Shown here: positions 50,346 to 63,700 of the stretch, in pieces
Position numbering within the stretch: position 1 is the first letter of the stretch
Layout of the letters: the number at the start of each line of letters is the position of its first letter
NCBI GenBank assembly: GCA_035772405.1
Contig: JAYKKM010000169.1
Location: forward strand, 62,001-126,000
Source: Chrysogorgia sp. JL179-B06
Taxonomy: Eukaryota; Cnidaria; Anthozoa; Scleralcyonacea; Chrysogorgiidae
DNA length: 64,000 nucleotides
Direction: 5' to 3'
Translations under genes and position numbers: made by a program
Notes under the pieces: generated by a model
Databases searched by the model: none
What the model was told of the DNA's origin: nothing
Seen by the model: only the letters and a program-made list of their open reading frames with translations

Positions 50346-53300
50346 TCTTGTCTTGTCTTGTCTTGTCTTGACAAGTTGTCTTATATTGTCTTGTCTTGTC
50401 TTGAAAGGTTGTCTTGTTTTGCCTTGTCTTGTCTTGTCTCGTCTTGTCTTGTCTTGACAAGTTGTCTTGTCTTGCCTTGTCTTGTCTTGACAAGTTGTCT
50501 TGTCTTGCCTTGTCTTGCCTTGTCTTGCCTTATCTTGCCTTGCCTTGCCTTGTCTTGCCTTGTCTTGCCTTGCCTTGTCTTGTCTTGACAAGTTGTCTTG
50601 TCTTGAAAAGTTGTCTTGTCTTGACAAGTTGTCTTGTGTTTTCTTATCTTGTCTTGACAAATTGTCTTGTTTTGTCTTGTCTAGACAATTTGTCTTATAT
50701 TGTCTTGTCTTGTCTTGACAAGTTGTATTGTCTTGAAAAGTTGTCTTGTCTTGTCTTGTATTGTCTCGTCTTGTCTTGTCTTGACAAGTTGTCTTAACTT
50801 ATCTTGTCTTGTCTTGTCTTGACAAGTTGTCTTGTCTTGAAAAGTTGTCTTGTCTTGTCAAGTTGCCTTGTTTTGACAAGATTTCATGTCTTGTCTTGTC
50901 GTGTCTTGACAAGTTGTCTTGTCTTCTCTTGTCGTGTCTTGACAAGTTGTCTTGTCTTGTCTTGTCTTGTCTTGTCTTGACTTGTCTTGTCTTGGCTTGT
51001 CTTGACAAGTTGTCTCATCTTGTATTGCCTTGTCTTGTCTTGACAAGTTGTCTTGACTTGAAAAGTTGTCTGGTATTGTCTTGTCTTGCCTCGTCTTGAC
51101 AAGTTGTCTTGTCTTGTCTTGTCGTGTCTTGTCTTGTCTTGTCTTGTCTTGTCTTGACAAGTTGTCTTGTCTTGAAAAGTTGTCTTGTCTTGACAAGCTG
51201 TATGGTCTTGAGAAGTTGTCTTGTCTTGTATTGTCGTGACTTGACAAGTTGTCTTGTCTTGTCTTGTCTTGTTTTGTTTTGTTTTGTTTTGTTTTGTTTT
51301 GTTTTGTTTTGTCTTGTCTTGTCTTGTCTTGATTTGTCTTGACAAGTTGTCTTATCTTGTCTTGCCTTGTCTTGTCCTGACAAGTTGTCTTGTCTTGCCT
51401 TGTCTTGCCTTGTCTTGCCTTGTCTTTTCTTGACAAGTTGTGTTGTGTTGTCTTGTCTTGTCTTGACAAGTTGTCTTGTATTGTCTTGTATTGTCTTGAC
51501 AAGTTGTCTTGTCTTGACACGTTGTCTTATATTGTCTTGTCTTAACTTGACAAGTTGTCTTGTCTTGAAAAGTTGTCTTGTCTTGACAAGTTGTCTTGTC
51601 TTGACAAGTTGTCTTGTCTTGTCTTGTCTTGTCTTGTCTTGTCTTGTCTAGTCTAGTCTTGTCTTGTCTTGACAAGTTGTCTTGTCTTGCCTTGTCTTGT
51701 CTTGTCTTGACAAGTTGTCTTATCTTGTCTTGTCTTGTCTTGATAAGTTGTCTTATCTTGTCTAGTCTTGTCTAGCCTTGGCAAGTTGTTATGTCTTGAA
51801 ACGTTATCTTGTCGAGTCTTGCCTTGGCTTGGCTTGTCTTGTCTTGTCTTGTCCTGTCTTGCCTTGTCTTGACTAGTTGTCTTGTCTTGTCTTGTCTTGT
51901 CTGGTCTTGTCTTGTCTTGTCCTGTCTTGTCTTGTCTTGTTTTGTTTTGTTTTGTTTTGTTTTGTTTTGTCTTGTCTTGTCTTGTCTTTCCTTGTCTTGT
52001 CTTGTATTGTCTGCTCTGGTCTGGTCTTGTCTTGTCTTGAAAAGTTGTCTTGTATTGTCTTGTCTTGTCTTGTCTTGTCTTGTCTCGTCTTGTCTTGTCT
52101 TGTCTTGACAAGTTGTCTTGTCTTATCTTGTCTTTTCTTCTCTTGACAATTTGTCTTATCTTGTCTTGTCTTGTCTTGACTTGTCTTGTCTTGTCTTGAC
52201 AAGTTGTCTTGTCTTGAAAAGTTGTCTTGTCTTGACAAGCTGTCTGGTCTTGACAAGTTGTCTTGTCTTGTCGTGACTTGACAAGTTGTCTTGTCTTGTC
52301 TTGTCTTGTTTTGTTTTGTCTTGTCTTGCCTTGTCTTGCCTTGTCTTGTCTTGTCTTGTCTTGTCTTGTCTCGTCTTATGTTGTCTTGACAAGTTGTCTT
52401 GTCTTGTCTTGATATGTTGTCTTGTCTTGTCTTTTCTTGACAAGTTGTATTGTCTTGTCTTGTCTTTTCTTGACAAGTTGTATTGTCTTGACAAGTTATT
52501 TTGTTTTGTTATGTCTTGTCTTGTCTTGAGAAGTTGTCTTATCTTGTCTTGTCTTGTCTTGTCTTGTCTTGACAAGTTGTCTTATATTGTCTTGTCTTGT
52601 CTTGACAACTTATCTTTTCTTGTTAAGTTGTCTTGTCTTGTCTTGTCTTGTCTTGCCTTGACACGTTCTCTTGTCTTGTATTGTCTTGACCAGTTGTCTT
52701 GACTTGAAAAGTTGTCTGGTATTGTCTTCTCTTGCCTCGTCTTGACAATTTGTCTTGCCTTGTCTCTTGCCTTGTCTTGACAAGTTGTCTTATATTGTCT
52801 TGTCTTGTCTTGACAAGTTGTCTTGTCTTGAAAAGTTGTCTTGTCTTGTCTTGTCTTGTCTCGTCTTGTCTTGTCTTGTCTTGTCTTGACAAGTTGTCTT
52901 GACTTGAAAAGTTGTCTGGTATTGTCTTCTCTTGCCTCGTCTTGACAAGTTGTCTTGCCTTGTCTCTTGCCTTGTCTTGACAAGTTGTCTTATATTGTCT
53001 TGTCTTGTCTTGACAAGTTGTCTTGTCTTGAAAAGTTGTCTTGTCTTGTCTTGTCTTGTCTCGTCTTGTCTTGTCTTGCCTTGTCTTGTCTTGTCTTGAC
53101 AAGTTATCTTATCTTGTCTTGCCTTGACAAGTTATCTTGTCTTGACAAGTTGTCTTGTCTTGTCGTGTGTTGACAAGTTGTCTTGTCTTGTCTTGTTTTG
53201 TTTTGTTTTGTTTTGTTTTGTTTTGTCTTGTCTTGTCTTGTCTTGACAAGTTGTCTTATATTGTCTTGTCTTGTCTTGACAAGTTGTCTTGTCTTGCCTT

Positions 53301-56300
53301 TTACTTGTCTTGTCTCGTCTTGTCTTGTCTTGTCTCGTCTTCTCTTGTCTTGTCTTGTCTTGTCTTGAAAAGTTGTCTTGTATTGTCTTGTCTTGTCTTG
53401 ACAAATTGTCTTGTCTTGTTTTGTTTTGTTTTGTCTTGTCTTGTCTTTCCTTGTCTTGTCTTGTATTGTCTGCTCTGGTCTGGTCTTGTCTTGTCTTGAA
53501 AAGTTGTCTTGTATTGTCTTGTCTTGTCTTGACAAGTTGTCTTATCTTGACAAGTTGTCTTATATTGTCTTGTCTTGTCTTGACAAGTTGTCTTGTCTTG
53601 AAAAGTTGTCTTGTCTTGACAAGTTGTCTTGTCTGGACAAGTTGTCCTGTCTTGTCTTGTCTTGACAAGTTGTCTTGACTTGAAAAGTTGTCTGGTATTG
53701 TCTTGTCTTGACTCGTCTCGACAAGTTGTCTTGTCTTGTCTTGTCTTGACAAATTGTCTTGTCTTATCTTGTCTTGTCTTGTCTCGTCTTGTCTTGTCTC
53801 GTCTTGTCTTGTCTCGTCTTGTCTGGACAAGTTGTCTTGTCTTGACAAGTTGTCTTATCTTGTCTTTTCTTATCTTGACAAGTTGTCTTGTCTTGTTTTG
53901 TCTTGTCTTGTCTTGTCTTGTTTTGTTTTGTTTTGTTTTGTTTTGTTTTGTTTTGTTTTGTCTTGTCTTGTCTTGTCTTGTCTCGGCTTGTCTTCACAAG
54001 TTGTCTTATCTTGTCTTGCCTTCTCTTGTCTTGACAAGTTGTCTTGTCTTGAAAAGTTGTCTTGTCTTCTCTTGTCTTGACAAGTTGTCTTATCTTGTCT
54101 TGATAAGTTGTCTTGTCTTGTATTGTCTTGACAAGTTGTCTTGTCTTGTATTGTCTGGACAAGTTGTCTTGTCTTGACAAGTTGTCTGGTATTGTCTTGT
54201 CTTGCCTCGTCTTGACAAGTTGTCTTGTCTTGACAAGTTGTCTTGTCTTGAAATGTTGTCTTGTCTTGACAAGTTGTCTTGTCTTGACAAGTTGTCTTGT
54301 CTTGTCTTGTCGTGTCTTGACAAGTTGTCTTGTCTTGTTTTGTCTTGTCTTGTCTTGTCTTGTTTTGTTTTGTTTTGTTTTGTTTTGTTTTGTTTTGTTT
54401 TGTTTTGTTTTGTCTTGTCTTGTCTTGTCTTGTCTTGGCTTGTATTGACAAGTTGTCTTATCTTGTCTTGCCTTGTCTTGTCTTGACAAGTTGTCTTGTC
54501 TTGAAAAGTTGTCTTGTCTTCTCTTGTCTTGACAAGTTGTCTTATCTTGTCTTGATAAGTTGTCTTGTCTTGTCTTGTCTTGACAAGTTGTCTTGTCTTG
54601 TATTGTCTTGACAAGTTGTCTTGACTTGAAAAGTTGTCTGGTATTGTCTTGTCTTGCCTCGTCTTGACAAGTTGTCTTGTCTTGTCTTGTCTTTATAAAT
54701 TGTATTTTCTTGTCTTGTCTTGTCTTGTATTGTCTTGTCTTGTCCTGTCTTGCCTCGTCTCGTCTCGTCTTGTCTTTTCTTGTCTTGACAAGTTATCTTG
54801 TCTTGACAAGTTATCTTGTCTTGTCTTGACAAGTTGTCTTATCTTGTCTTGTCTTATCTTGTCTTGTCTTGACAAGTTGTCTTGTCTTGAAAAGCTGTCT
54901 TGACTTGACAAGCTGTCTTGTCTTGACAAGTTGTCTTGTCTTGTCGTGTCTTGACAAGTTGTCTTGTCTTGTCTTGTCTTGTTGTTTTTTGTTTTGTTTT
55001 GTCTTGTCTTGTCTTGTCTTGGCTTGTCTTGACAAGTTGTCTTATCTTGTCTTGCCTTGTCTTGTCATGACAAGTTGTCTTGTGTTGTCTTGTCTTGACA
55101 AGTTGTCTTGTCTTGACAAGTTACCTTGTCTTGATAAGTTGTCTTGTCTTGACAAGTTGTCTTGTCTTGATAAGTTGTCTTATCTTGACAAGTTGTTTTT
55201 CTTGTCTTGTCTTGACAAGTTGTCTTGTCTTGAAAAGTTGTCTTGACTTGTCTTGTCTTCTCTCGTCTTCTCTTGTCTTGTCTTGTCTTGACAAATTGTC
55301 TTGTCTTGTCTTGTCTTGACAAGTTGTCTTATATTGTCTTGTCTTGAAAAGTTGTCTTGTCTTGAAAAGTTGTATTGTCTTGTCTCGTCTTATGTTGTCT
55401 TGTCTTGTATTGACAGGTTGTCTTATCATGTCTTGTCTTGTCTTGTCTTGACAAGTTGTCTTATCATGTCTTGCCTTGTCTTGTCTTGACAAGTTGTCTT
55501 ATATTGTCTTGTCTTGTCTTGACAAGTTGTCTTGTCTTGAAAAGTTGTCTTGTCTTGTTTTGTCTTGTCTTGTCTCGTGTTGTCTTGTCTTGTCTTGACA
55601 AGTTGTCTTGTCTTGCCTTGTCTTGTCTTGTCTTGACAAGTTGTCTTATCTTGTCTTGTCTTGTCTGTACAATTTGTCTTATCTTGTCTAGTCTTGTCTA
55701 GCCTTGACAAGTTGTTATGTCTTGAAAAGTTTTCTTGTCGTGTCGTGTCAAGTCTTTTCTTGTCTTGTCGTGACAAATTGTCTCGTCTTGTCTTGTCTCA
55801 TGTTGTCTTGTCTCGTCTTGTCTTGACAAGTTGTCTTGTCTTGACAAGTTGTCTTATCTTGTCTTTTCTTGTCTTGACAAGTTGTCTTGTCTTGTCTTGT
55901 CTTGACAAGTTGACTTGTCTTGAAAAGTTGTGTTGTCTTGACAAGTTGTCTTGTTTTGACAAGTTGTCTTGTCTTGTCTTGTCGTTTCTTGACAAGTTGC
56001 CTTGTCTTGTTTTGTCTTGTCTTGTCTTGTCTTGTCTCGTCTTGTCTTGTCTTGACAAGTTGTCTTGTCTTGTCTTGTCTTGTCTTGACAAGTTGTCTTG
56101 TCTTGTCTTGTTTTGTTTTGTCTTGTCTAGATTGTCTTGTCTTGTCTTGCCTTGTCTTGACTTGTCTTGACTTGTCTTGTCTTGACAAGTTGTCTTGTGT
56201 TGTTTTGTCTTGAGAAGTTGTCTTGCCTTGACAAGTTATCTTGTCTTGTCTTGTCTTGTCTTGTCTTGAAAAGTTGTCTTGTCTTCCTTGTCTTGTCTTT

Positions 56301-56676
56301 TCTTTTCTTGACAAGTTGTCTTGTCTTGTCTTGTCTTGACAAGTTGCCTTGTCTTTTCTTGTCTTGCCTTGTCAAGTTCTCTTGTATTTTCTTGTCTTGT
56401 CTTGTCTTGACAAGTTGTCTTATCTTGTCTTGTATTGTCTTGTCTTGACAAGTTTCCTTGTGTTGTCTTATCTTGTCTTGTCTTGCCTAGACAAGTTGTC
56501 TTGTCTTGACAAGTTGTCTTGTCTTGACAAGTTGTCTTGACTTGACAAGTTGTCATGTCTTGTCTTGTCTTGTCTTGTCTTGACAAGTTGTCTTGACTTG
56601 AAAAGTTGTCTTGTCTTGTCTTGTCTTGCCTCGTCTTGTCTTGTCTTGTCTTGACAAGTTGTCTTGACTTGAAAAG

Positions 56677-59350
56677 TTGTCTGATATTGTCTTGTCTTGC
56701 CTGATCTTGACAAGTTGTCTTGTCTTGTCTTGTCTTGTCTTGGCAAATTGTCTTGTCTTGTCTTTGTCTTGTCTTGTCTTGACAAGTTGTCTTATATTGT
56801 CTTTTCTTGTCTTGACAAGTTGTCTTGTCTTGACAAGTTGTCTTGTCTTGTCTTATCTTGTCTTGTCTTGACAAGTTGTCTTGTCTTGAAAAGTTGTCTT
56901 GTCTTGCCTTGTCTTGCCTTGTCTTGTCTTGTCTTGTCTCGTCTTGTCTTGTCTTGATAAGTTGTCTTGTATTGTCTTCATAAGTTGTCTTGTCTTGTCG
57001 TGACTCGAAAAGTTGTCTGGTATTGTCTTGTCTTGCCTCGTCTTGACAAGTTGTCTTGATAAGTTGTCTTGTCTTGTCTTGATAAGTTGTTTTGTCTTGT
57101 CTTGTCTTGACAAATTGTCTTGTCTTGTATTGTCTTGATAAGTTGTCTTATATTGTCTTGTCTTGTCTTGACAAGTTGTCTTGTCTTGACAAGTTGTCTT
57201 GTCTTGTCTTGTCTTGACAAGTTGTCTTGTCTTGTCTTGCCTTGTCTTGTCTTGTCTTCACAAGTTGTCTTATCTTGTCTTGTCTTGACAAGTTGTCTTG
57301 TCTTGAAAAGTTGTCTTGTCTTGACAAGTTGTCTTGTCTTGACAAGTTGTCTTGTCTTGACAAGTTGTCTTGTCTTGACAAGTTGTCTTGTCTTGACAAG
57401 TTTTCTTGTCTTGTCTGGTCGCGTCTTGACAAGTTGTCTTGTCTTGTCTTGTCTTGACTTGTCTTGTCTTGTCTTGTTTTGTTTTGTTTTGTTGTTGTTT
57501 TGTTTTATTTTGTCTTGTCTTGTCTTGTCTTGTCTTGACAAGTTATCTTGTCTTGATAAGTTGTCTTGTCTTGACAAGTTGTCTTGTCTTGATAAGTTGT
57601 CTTATCTTGACAAGTTGTTTTGTCTTGTCTTGTCTTGACAAGTTGTCTTGTCTTGAAAAGTTGTCTTGTCTTGTCTTGTCTTGTCTCGTCTTGTCTTGTC
57701 TTGTCTTGTCTTGACAAGTTGTCCTGTCTTGCCTTGTCTTGTCTTGTCTTGACAAGTTGTCTTATCTTGTCTTGTCGTGTCTTGACAAGTTGTCTTATTT
57801 TGTATAGTCTTGTCTAGCCTTGACAAGTTGTTATGTCTTGAAAAGTTATCTTGTCGAGTCTTGCCTTGGCTTGGCTTGTCTTGTCTTGTCTTATCTTGTC
57901 TTGTCTTGACTAGTTGTCTTGTCTTGTCTTGTCTTGTCTGGTCTTGTCTCGTCTTGTCTTGTCTTGTCTTGTTTTGTTTTGTTTTGTTTTGTCTTGTCTT
58001 GTCTTTCCTTGTCTTGTCTTGTATTGTCTGCTCTGGTCTGGTCTTGTCTTGTCTTGAAAAGTTGTCTTGTCTTGTCTTGTCTTGTCTTGTCTTGTCTTGT
58101 CTTGTCTTGACAAGTTGTCTTGTCTTATATTATCTTGTCTTGTCTTGACAAGTTGTCTTGTCTTGTCTTGTCTTGTCTTGACAAGTTGTCTTGTCTTGAT
58201 AAGTTGTCTTGTCTTGACAAGTTGTCTTGTCTTGACAAGTTGTCTTGTCTTGTCTTGTCGTGACTTGACAAGTTGTCTTGTCTTGTCTTGTCTTGTTTTG
58301 TTTTGTTTTGTTTTGTCTTGTCTTGTCTTGTCTTGATTTGTCTTGACAAGTTGTCTTATCTTGTCTTGCCTTGTCTTGTCTTGACAAGTTGTCTTGTCTT
58401 GCCTTGTCTTGCCTTGTCTTGCCTTGTCTTGCCTTGTCTTGTCTTGTCTCGTCTTATGTTGTCTTGACAAGTTGTCTTGTCTTGTCTTGATAAGTTGTCT
58501 TGTCTTGTCTTGTCTTTTCTTGACAAGTTGTCTTGTCTTGTCTTGTCTTGACAAGTTGTCTTGTCTTGACAAGTTGTCTTGTCTTGACAAGTTGTCTTGT
58601 CTTGATAAGTTGTCTTGTCTTGACAAGTTGTCTTGTCTTGATAAGTTGTCTTATCTTGACAAGTTATTTTGTTTTGTTTTGTCTTGTCTTGTCTTGACAA
58701 GTTGTCTTATCTTGTCTTGTCTTGACAAGTTGTCTTGTCTTGTCTTGTCTTGTCTTGACAAGTTGTCTTATATTGTCTTGTCTTGTCTTGACAAGTTGTC
58801 TTGTCTTGAAAAGTTGTCTTGTCTTGTCTTGACTTGCCTCGTCTTTTCTTGTCTTGTCTTGACAAGTTGTCTTGACTTGAAAAGTTGTCTGATATTGTCT
58901 TGTCTTGCCTGGTCTTGACAAGTTGTCTTGTCTTGTCTTGTCTTGGCAAATTGTCTTGTCTTGTCTTGTCTTGTCTTGACAAGTTGTCTTATATTGTCTT
59001 GTCTTGTCTTGACAAGTTGTCTTGTCTTGAAAAGTTGTCTTGTCTTGTCTTGACTTGCCTCGTCTTTTCTTGTCTTGTCTTGACAAGTTGTCTTGACTTG
59101 AAAAGTTGTCTGATATTGTCTTGTCTTGCCTGGTCTTGACAAGTTGTCTTGTCTTGTCTTGTCTTGGCAAATTGTCTTGTCTTGTCTTGTCTTGTCTTGA
59201 CAAGTTGTCTTATATTGTCTTGTCTTGTCTTGACAAGTTGTCTTGTCTTGAAAAGTTGTCTTGTCTTGTCTTGACTTGCCTCGTCTTTTCTTGTCTTGTC
59301 TTGACAAGTTGTCTTGACTTGAAAAGTTGTCTGATATTGTCTTGTCTTGC
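56677..59350 (+). repeat. Segmental duplication, copy 2 (paired with about 40508-43160)
   Basis: Second copy of the preceding block. A further partial copy of its 41.9-43.9 kb portion appears again at about 59.9-61.5 kb. Confidence 0.75.
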
Positions 59351-60779
59351 CTGGTCTTGACAAGTTGTCTTGTCTTGTCTTGTCTTGTCTTGGCAAATTG
59401 TCTTGTCTTGTCTTGGCAAATTGTCTTGTCTTGTCTTGTCTTTGTCTTGTCTTGTCTTTTCTTGTCTTGACAAGTTGTCTTGTCTTGAAAAGTTGTCTTG
59501 TCTTGTCTTGTCTTGACAAGTTGTCTTGACAAGTTGTCTTGTCTTGTCTTATCTTGTCTTGTCTTGACAAGTTGTCTTGTCTGGAAAAGTTGTCTTGTCT
59601 TGCCTTGTCTTGCCTTCTCTTGTCTTGTCTTGTCTTGTCTCGTCTTGTCTTGTCTTGATAAGTTGTCTTGTGTTGTCTTCATAAGTTGTCTTGTCTTGTC
59701 GTGACTCGAAAAGTTGTCTGGTATTGTCTTGTCTTGCCTCGTCTTGACAAGTTGTCTTGATAAGTTGTCTTGTCTTGTCTTGATAAGTTGTTTTGTCTTG
59801 TCTTGTCTTGTCTTGACTCTAAAAGTTGTCTGGTATTGTCTTGTCTTGCCTCGTCTTGACAAGTTGTCTTGTCTTGTCTTGTCTTGTCTTGTCTAGTCTT
59901 GTCTTGTCTTGACAAGTTGTCTTGTCTTATATTATCTTGTCTTGTCTTGACAACTTGTCTTGTCTTGTCTTGTCTTGACAAGTTGTCTTGTCTTGAAAAG
60001 TTGTCTTGTCTTGACAAGCTGTCTGGTCTTGACAAGTTGTCTTGTCTTGTCTTGTCGTGACTTGACAAGTTGTCTTGTCTTGTCTTGTTTTGTTTTGTTT
60101 TGTTTTGTCTTGTCTTGACTTGTCTTGATTTGTCTTGACAAGTTGTCTTATCTTGTCTTGCCTTGTCTTGACTTGACAAGTTGTCTTGTCTTGCCTTGTC
60201 TTGCCTTGTCTTGCCTTGTCTTGCCTTGTCTTGTCTTGTCTCGTCTTATGTTGTCTTGACAAGTTGTCTTGTCTTGTCTTGATAAGTTGTCTTGTCTTGT
60301 CTTGTCTTTTCTTGACAAGTTGTCTTGTCTTGTCTTGTCATGACAAGTTGTCTTGTCTTGACAAGTTGTCTCGTCTTGACAAGTTGTCTTGTCTTGATAA
60401 GTTGTCTTGTCTTGACAAGTTGTCTTGTCTTGATAAGTTGTCTTATCTTGACAAGTTATTTTGTTTTGTTTTGTCTTGTCTTGTCTTGACAAGTTGTCTT
60501 ATCTTGTCTTGTCTTGACAAGTTGTCTTGTCTTGTCTTGTCTTGTCTTGACAAGTTGTCTTATATTGTCTTGTCTTGTCTTGACAAGTTGTCTTGTCTTG
60601 AAAAGTTGTCTTGTCTTGTCTTGACTTGCCTCGTCTTTTCTTGTCTTGTCTTGACAAGTTGTCTTGACTTGAAAAGTTGTCTGGTATTGTCTTGTCTTGC
60701 CTCGTCTTGACAAGTTGTCTTGTCTTGTCTTGTCTTGTCTTGGCAAATTGTCTTGTCTTGTCTTGTCTTGTCTTGTCTT

Positions 60780-63700
60780 GACAAGTTGTCTTATATTGTC
60801 TTGTCTTGTCTTGACAAGTTGTCTTGTCTTGAAAAGTTGTCTTGTCTTGTCTTGACTTGCCTCGTCTTTTCTTGTCTTGTCTTGACAAGTTGTCTTGACT
60901 TGAAAAGTTGTCTGATATTGTCTTGTCTTGCCTGGTCTTGACAAGTTGTCTTGTCTTGTCTTGTCTTGGCAAATTGTCTTGTCTTGTCTTGTCTTTGTCT
61001 TGTCTTGTCTTGACAAGTTGTCTTATATTGTCTTTTCTTGTCTTGACAAGTTGTCTTGTCTTGAAAAGTTGTCTTGTCTTGTCTTGTCTTGACAAGTTGT
61101 CTTGACAAGTTGTCTTGTCTTGTCTTATCTTGTCTTGTCTTGACAAGTTGTCTTGTCTAGAAAAGTTGTCTTGTCTTGCCTTGTCTTGCCTTCTCTTGTC
61201 TTGTCTTGTCTCGTCTTGTCTTGTCTTGATAAGTTGTCTTGTGTTGTCTTCATAAGTTGTCTTGTCTTGTCGTGACTCGAAAAGTTGTCTGGTATTGTCT
61301 TGTCTTGCCTCGTCTTGACAAGTTGTCTTGATAAGTTGTCTTGTCTTGTCTTGATAAGTTGTTTTGTCTTGTCTTGTCTTGTCTTGACTCTAAAAGTTGT
61401 CTGGTATTGTCTTGTCTTGCCTCGTCTTGACAAGTTGTCTTGTCTTGTCTTGTCTTGTCTTGTCTAGTCTTGTCTTGTCTTGACAAGTTGTCTTGACTTG
61501 AAAAGTTGGCTGGTATTGTCTTGTCTTGTCTTGCCTCGTCTCGACAAGTTGTCTTGTCTTGTCTTGTGTTGACAAATTGTCTTGTCTTATCTTGTCTTGT
61601 CTTGTCTCGTCTTGTCTTGTCTCGTCTTGTCTTGTCTCGTCTTGTATTGTCTCGTCTTGTCTTGACAAGTTGTTATGTCTTGAAAAGTTTTCTTGTCGTG
61701 TCGTGTCTTGTCTTGTCTTGGCTTGTCTTGTCTTGTGTTGTGTTGTCTTGTCTTGTCTTGACAAGTTGTCTTATCTTGTCTAGTCTTGTCTTTTCTTGTC
61801 TAGTCTTACCTTTTCTTGTCTTGATAGGTTGTCTTGACTTGAAAAGTTGTCTGGTATTGTCTTGTCTTGCCTCGTCTTGACAAGTTGTCTTGTCTTGTCT
61901 TGACAAATTGTCTTGTCTTGTATTGTCTTGATAAGTTGTCTTATATTGTCTTGTCTTGTCTTGACAAGTTGTCTTGTCTTGACAAGTTGTCTTGTCTTGT
62001 CTTGTCTTGTCTTGACAAGTTGTCTTGTCTTGTCTTGCCTTGTCTTGTCTTGTCTTCACAAGTTGTCTTATCTTGTCTTGTCTTGACAAGTTGTCTTGTC
62101 TTGAAAAGTTGTCTTGTCTTGACAAGTTGTCTTGTCTTGACAAGTTGTCTTGTCTTGACAAGTTGTCTTGTCTTGACAAGTTTTCTTGTCTTGTCTGGTC
62201 GCGTCTTGACAAGTTGTCTTGTGTTGTCTTCATAAGTTGTCTTGTCTTGTCGTGACTCGAAAAGTTGTCTGGTATTGTCTTGTCTTGCCTCGTCTTGACA
62301 AGTTGTCTTGATAAGTTGTCTTGTCTTGTCTTGATAAGTTGTTTTGTCTTGTCTTGTCTTGACTCTAAAAGTCTTGACTTGACAAGTTGTCTTGACTTGA
62401 AAAGTTGGCTGGTATTGTCTTGTCTTGTCTTGCCTCGTCTCGACAAGTTGTCTTGTGTTGTCTTGTGTTGACAAATTGTCTTGTCTTATCTTGTCTTGTC
62501 TTGTCTCGTCTTATCTTGTCTCGTCTTGTATTGTCTCGTCTTGTCTTGACAAGTTGTTATGTCTTGAAAAGTTTTCTTGTCGTGTCGTGTCTTGTCTTCG
62601 CTTGGCTTGTCTTGTCTTGTGTTGTCTTGTATTGTCTTATCTTGACAAGTTGTCTTATCTTGTCTAGTCTTGTCTTTTCTTGTCTAGTCTTATCTTTTCT
62701 TGTCTTGATAAGTTGTCTTGACTTGAAAAGTTGTCTGGTATTGTCTTGTCTTGCCTCGTCTTGACAAGTTGTCTTGTCTTGTCTTGTCTTGACAAATTGT
62801 CTTGTCTTGTCTTGTCTTGATAAGTTGTCTTATATTGTCTTGTCTTGTCTTGACAAGTTGTCTTGTCTTGACAAGTTGTCTTGTCTTGTCTTGTCTTGAC
62901 AAGTTGTCTTGGCCTTTCTTGCCTTGTCTTGTCTTGTCTTGACAAGTTGTCTTACCTTGTCTTGTCTTGACAAGTTGTCTTGTCTTGAAAAGTTGTCTTG
63001 TCTTGACAAGTTGTCTTGTCTTGACAAGTTTTCTTGTCTTGTCTTGTCTTGTCGTGTCTTGACAAGTTGTCTTGTCTTGTCTTGACTTGTCTTGTGTTGT
63101 CTTGTTTTGTTTTGTTTTGTCTTGTCTTGTTTTGTTTTGTCTTGTCTTGTCTTGTCTTGTCTTGTCTTGTCTTGTCTTGCCTTGTCTTCTCTTGGCTTGG
63201 CTTGACTTGTCTTGTCTTGTCTTGTCTTGACAAGTTGTCTTGTCTTGAAAAGTTGTCTTGTCTTCTCTTGTCTTGCCTCGTCTTGTCTTGTCTTGTCTTG
63301 TCTTGAGAAGTTGTCTTTTCTTGTCTTGCCTTGTCTTGTCTTGTCTTGACAAGTTGTCTTATCTTGTCTTGTCTTGACAAGTTATCTTGTCTTGACAAGT
63401 TGTCTTGTCTTGTGTTGTCTTGACAAATTGTCTTGTCTTGTCTTGTCTTGACAAGTTGTCTTATATTGTCTTGTCTTGTCTTGACAAGTTGTCTTTTCTT
63501 GAAAAGTTGTCTTGTCTTGTCTTGTCTTGTCTCGTCTTGTCTTGTCTTGTCTTGTCTTGTCTTGTCTTGACAAGTTGTCTTGTCTTGCCTTGTCTTGTCT
63601 TGACAAGTTGTCTTATCTTGTCTTGTCTTGTCTTGTCTTGATAAGTTGTCTTATCTTTTCTAGTCTTGTCTAGCCTTGACAAGTTTTTATGTCTTGAAAA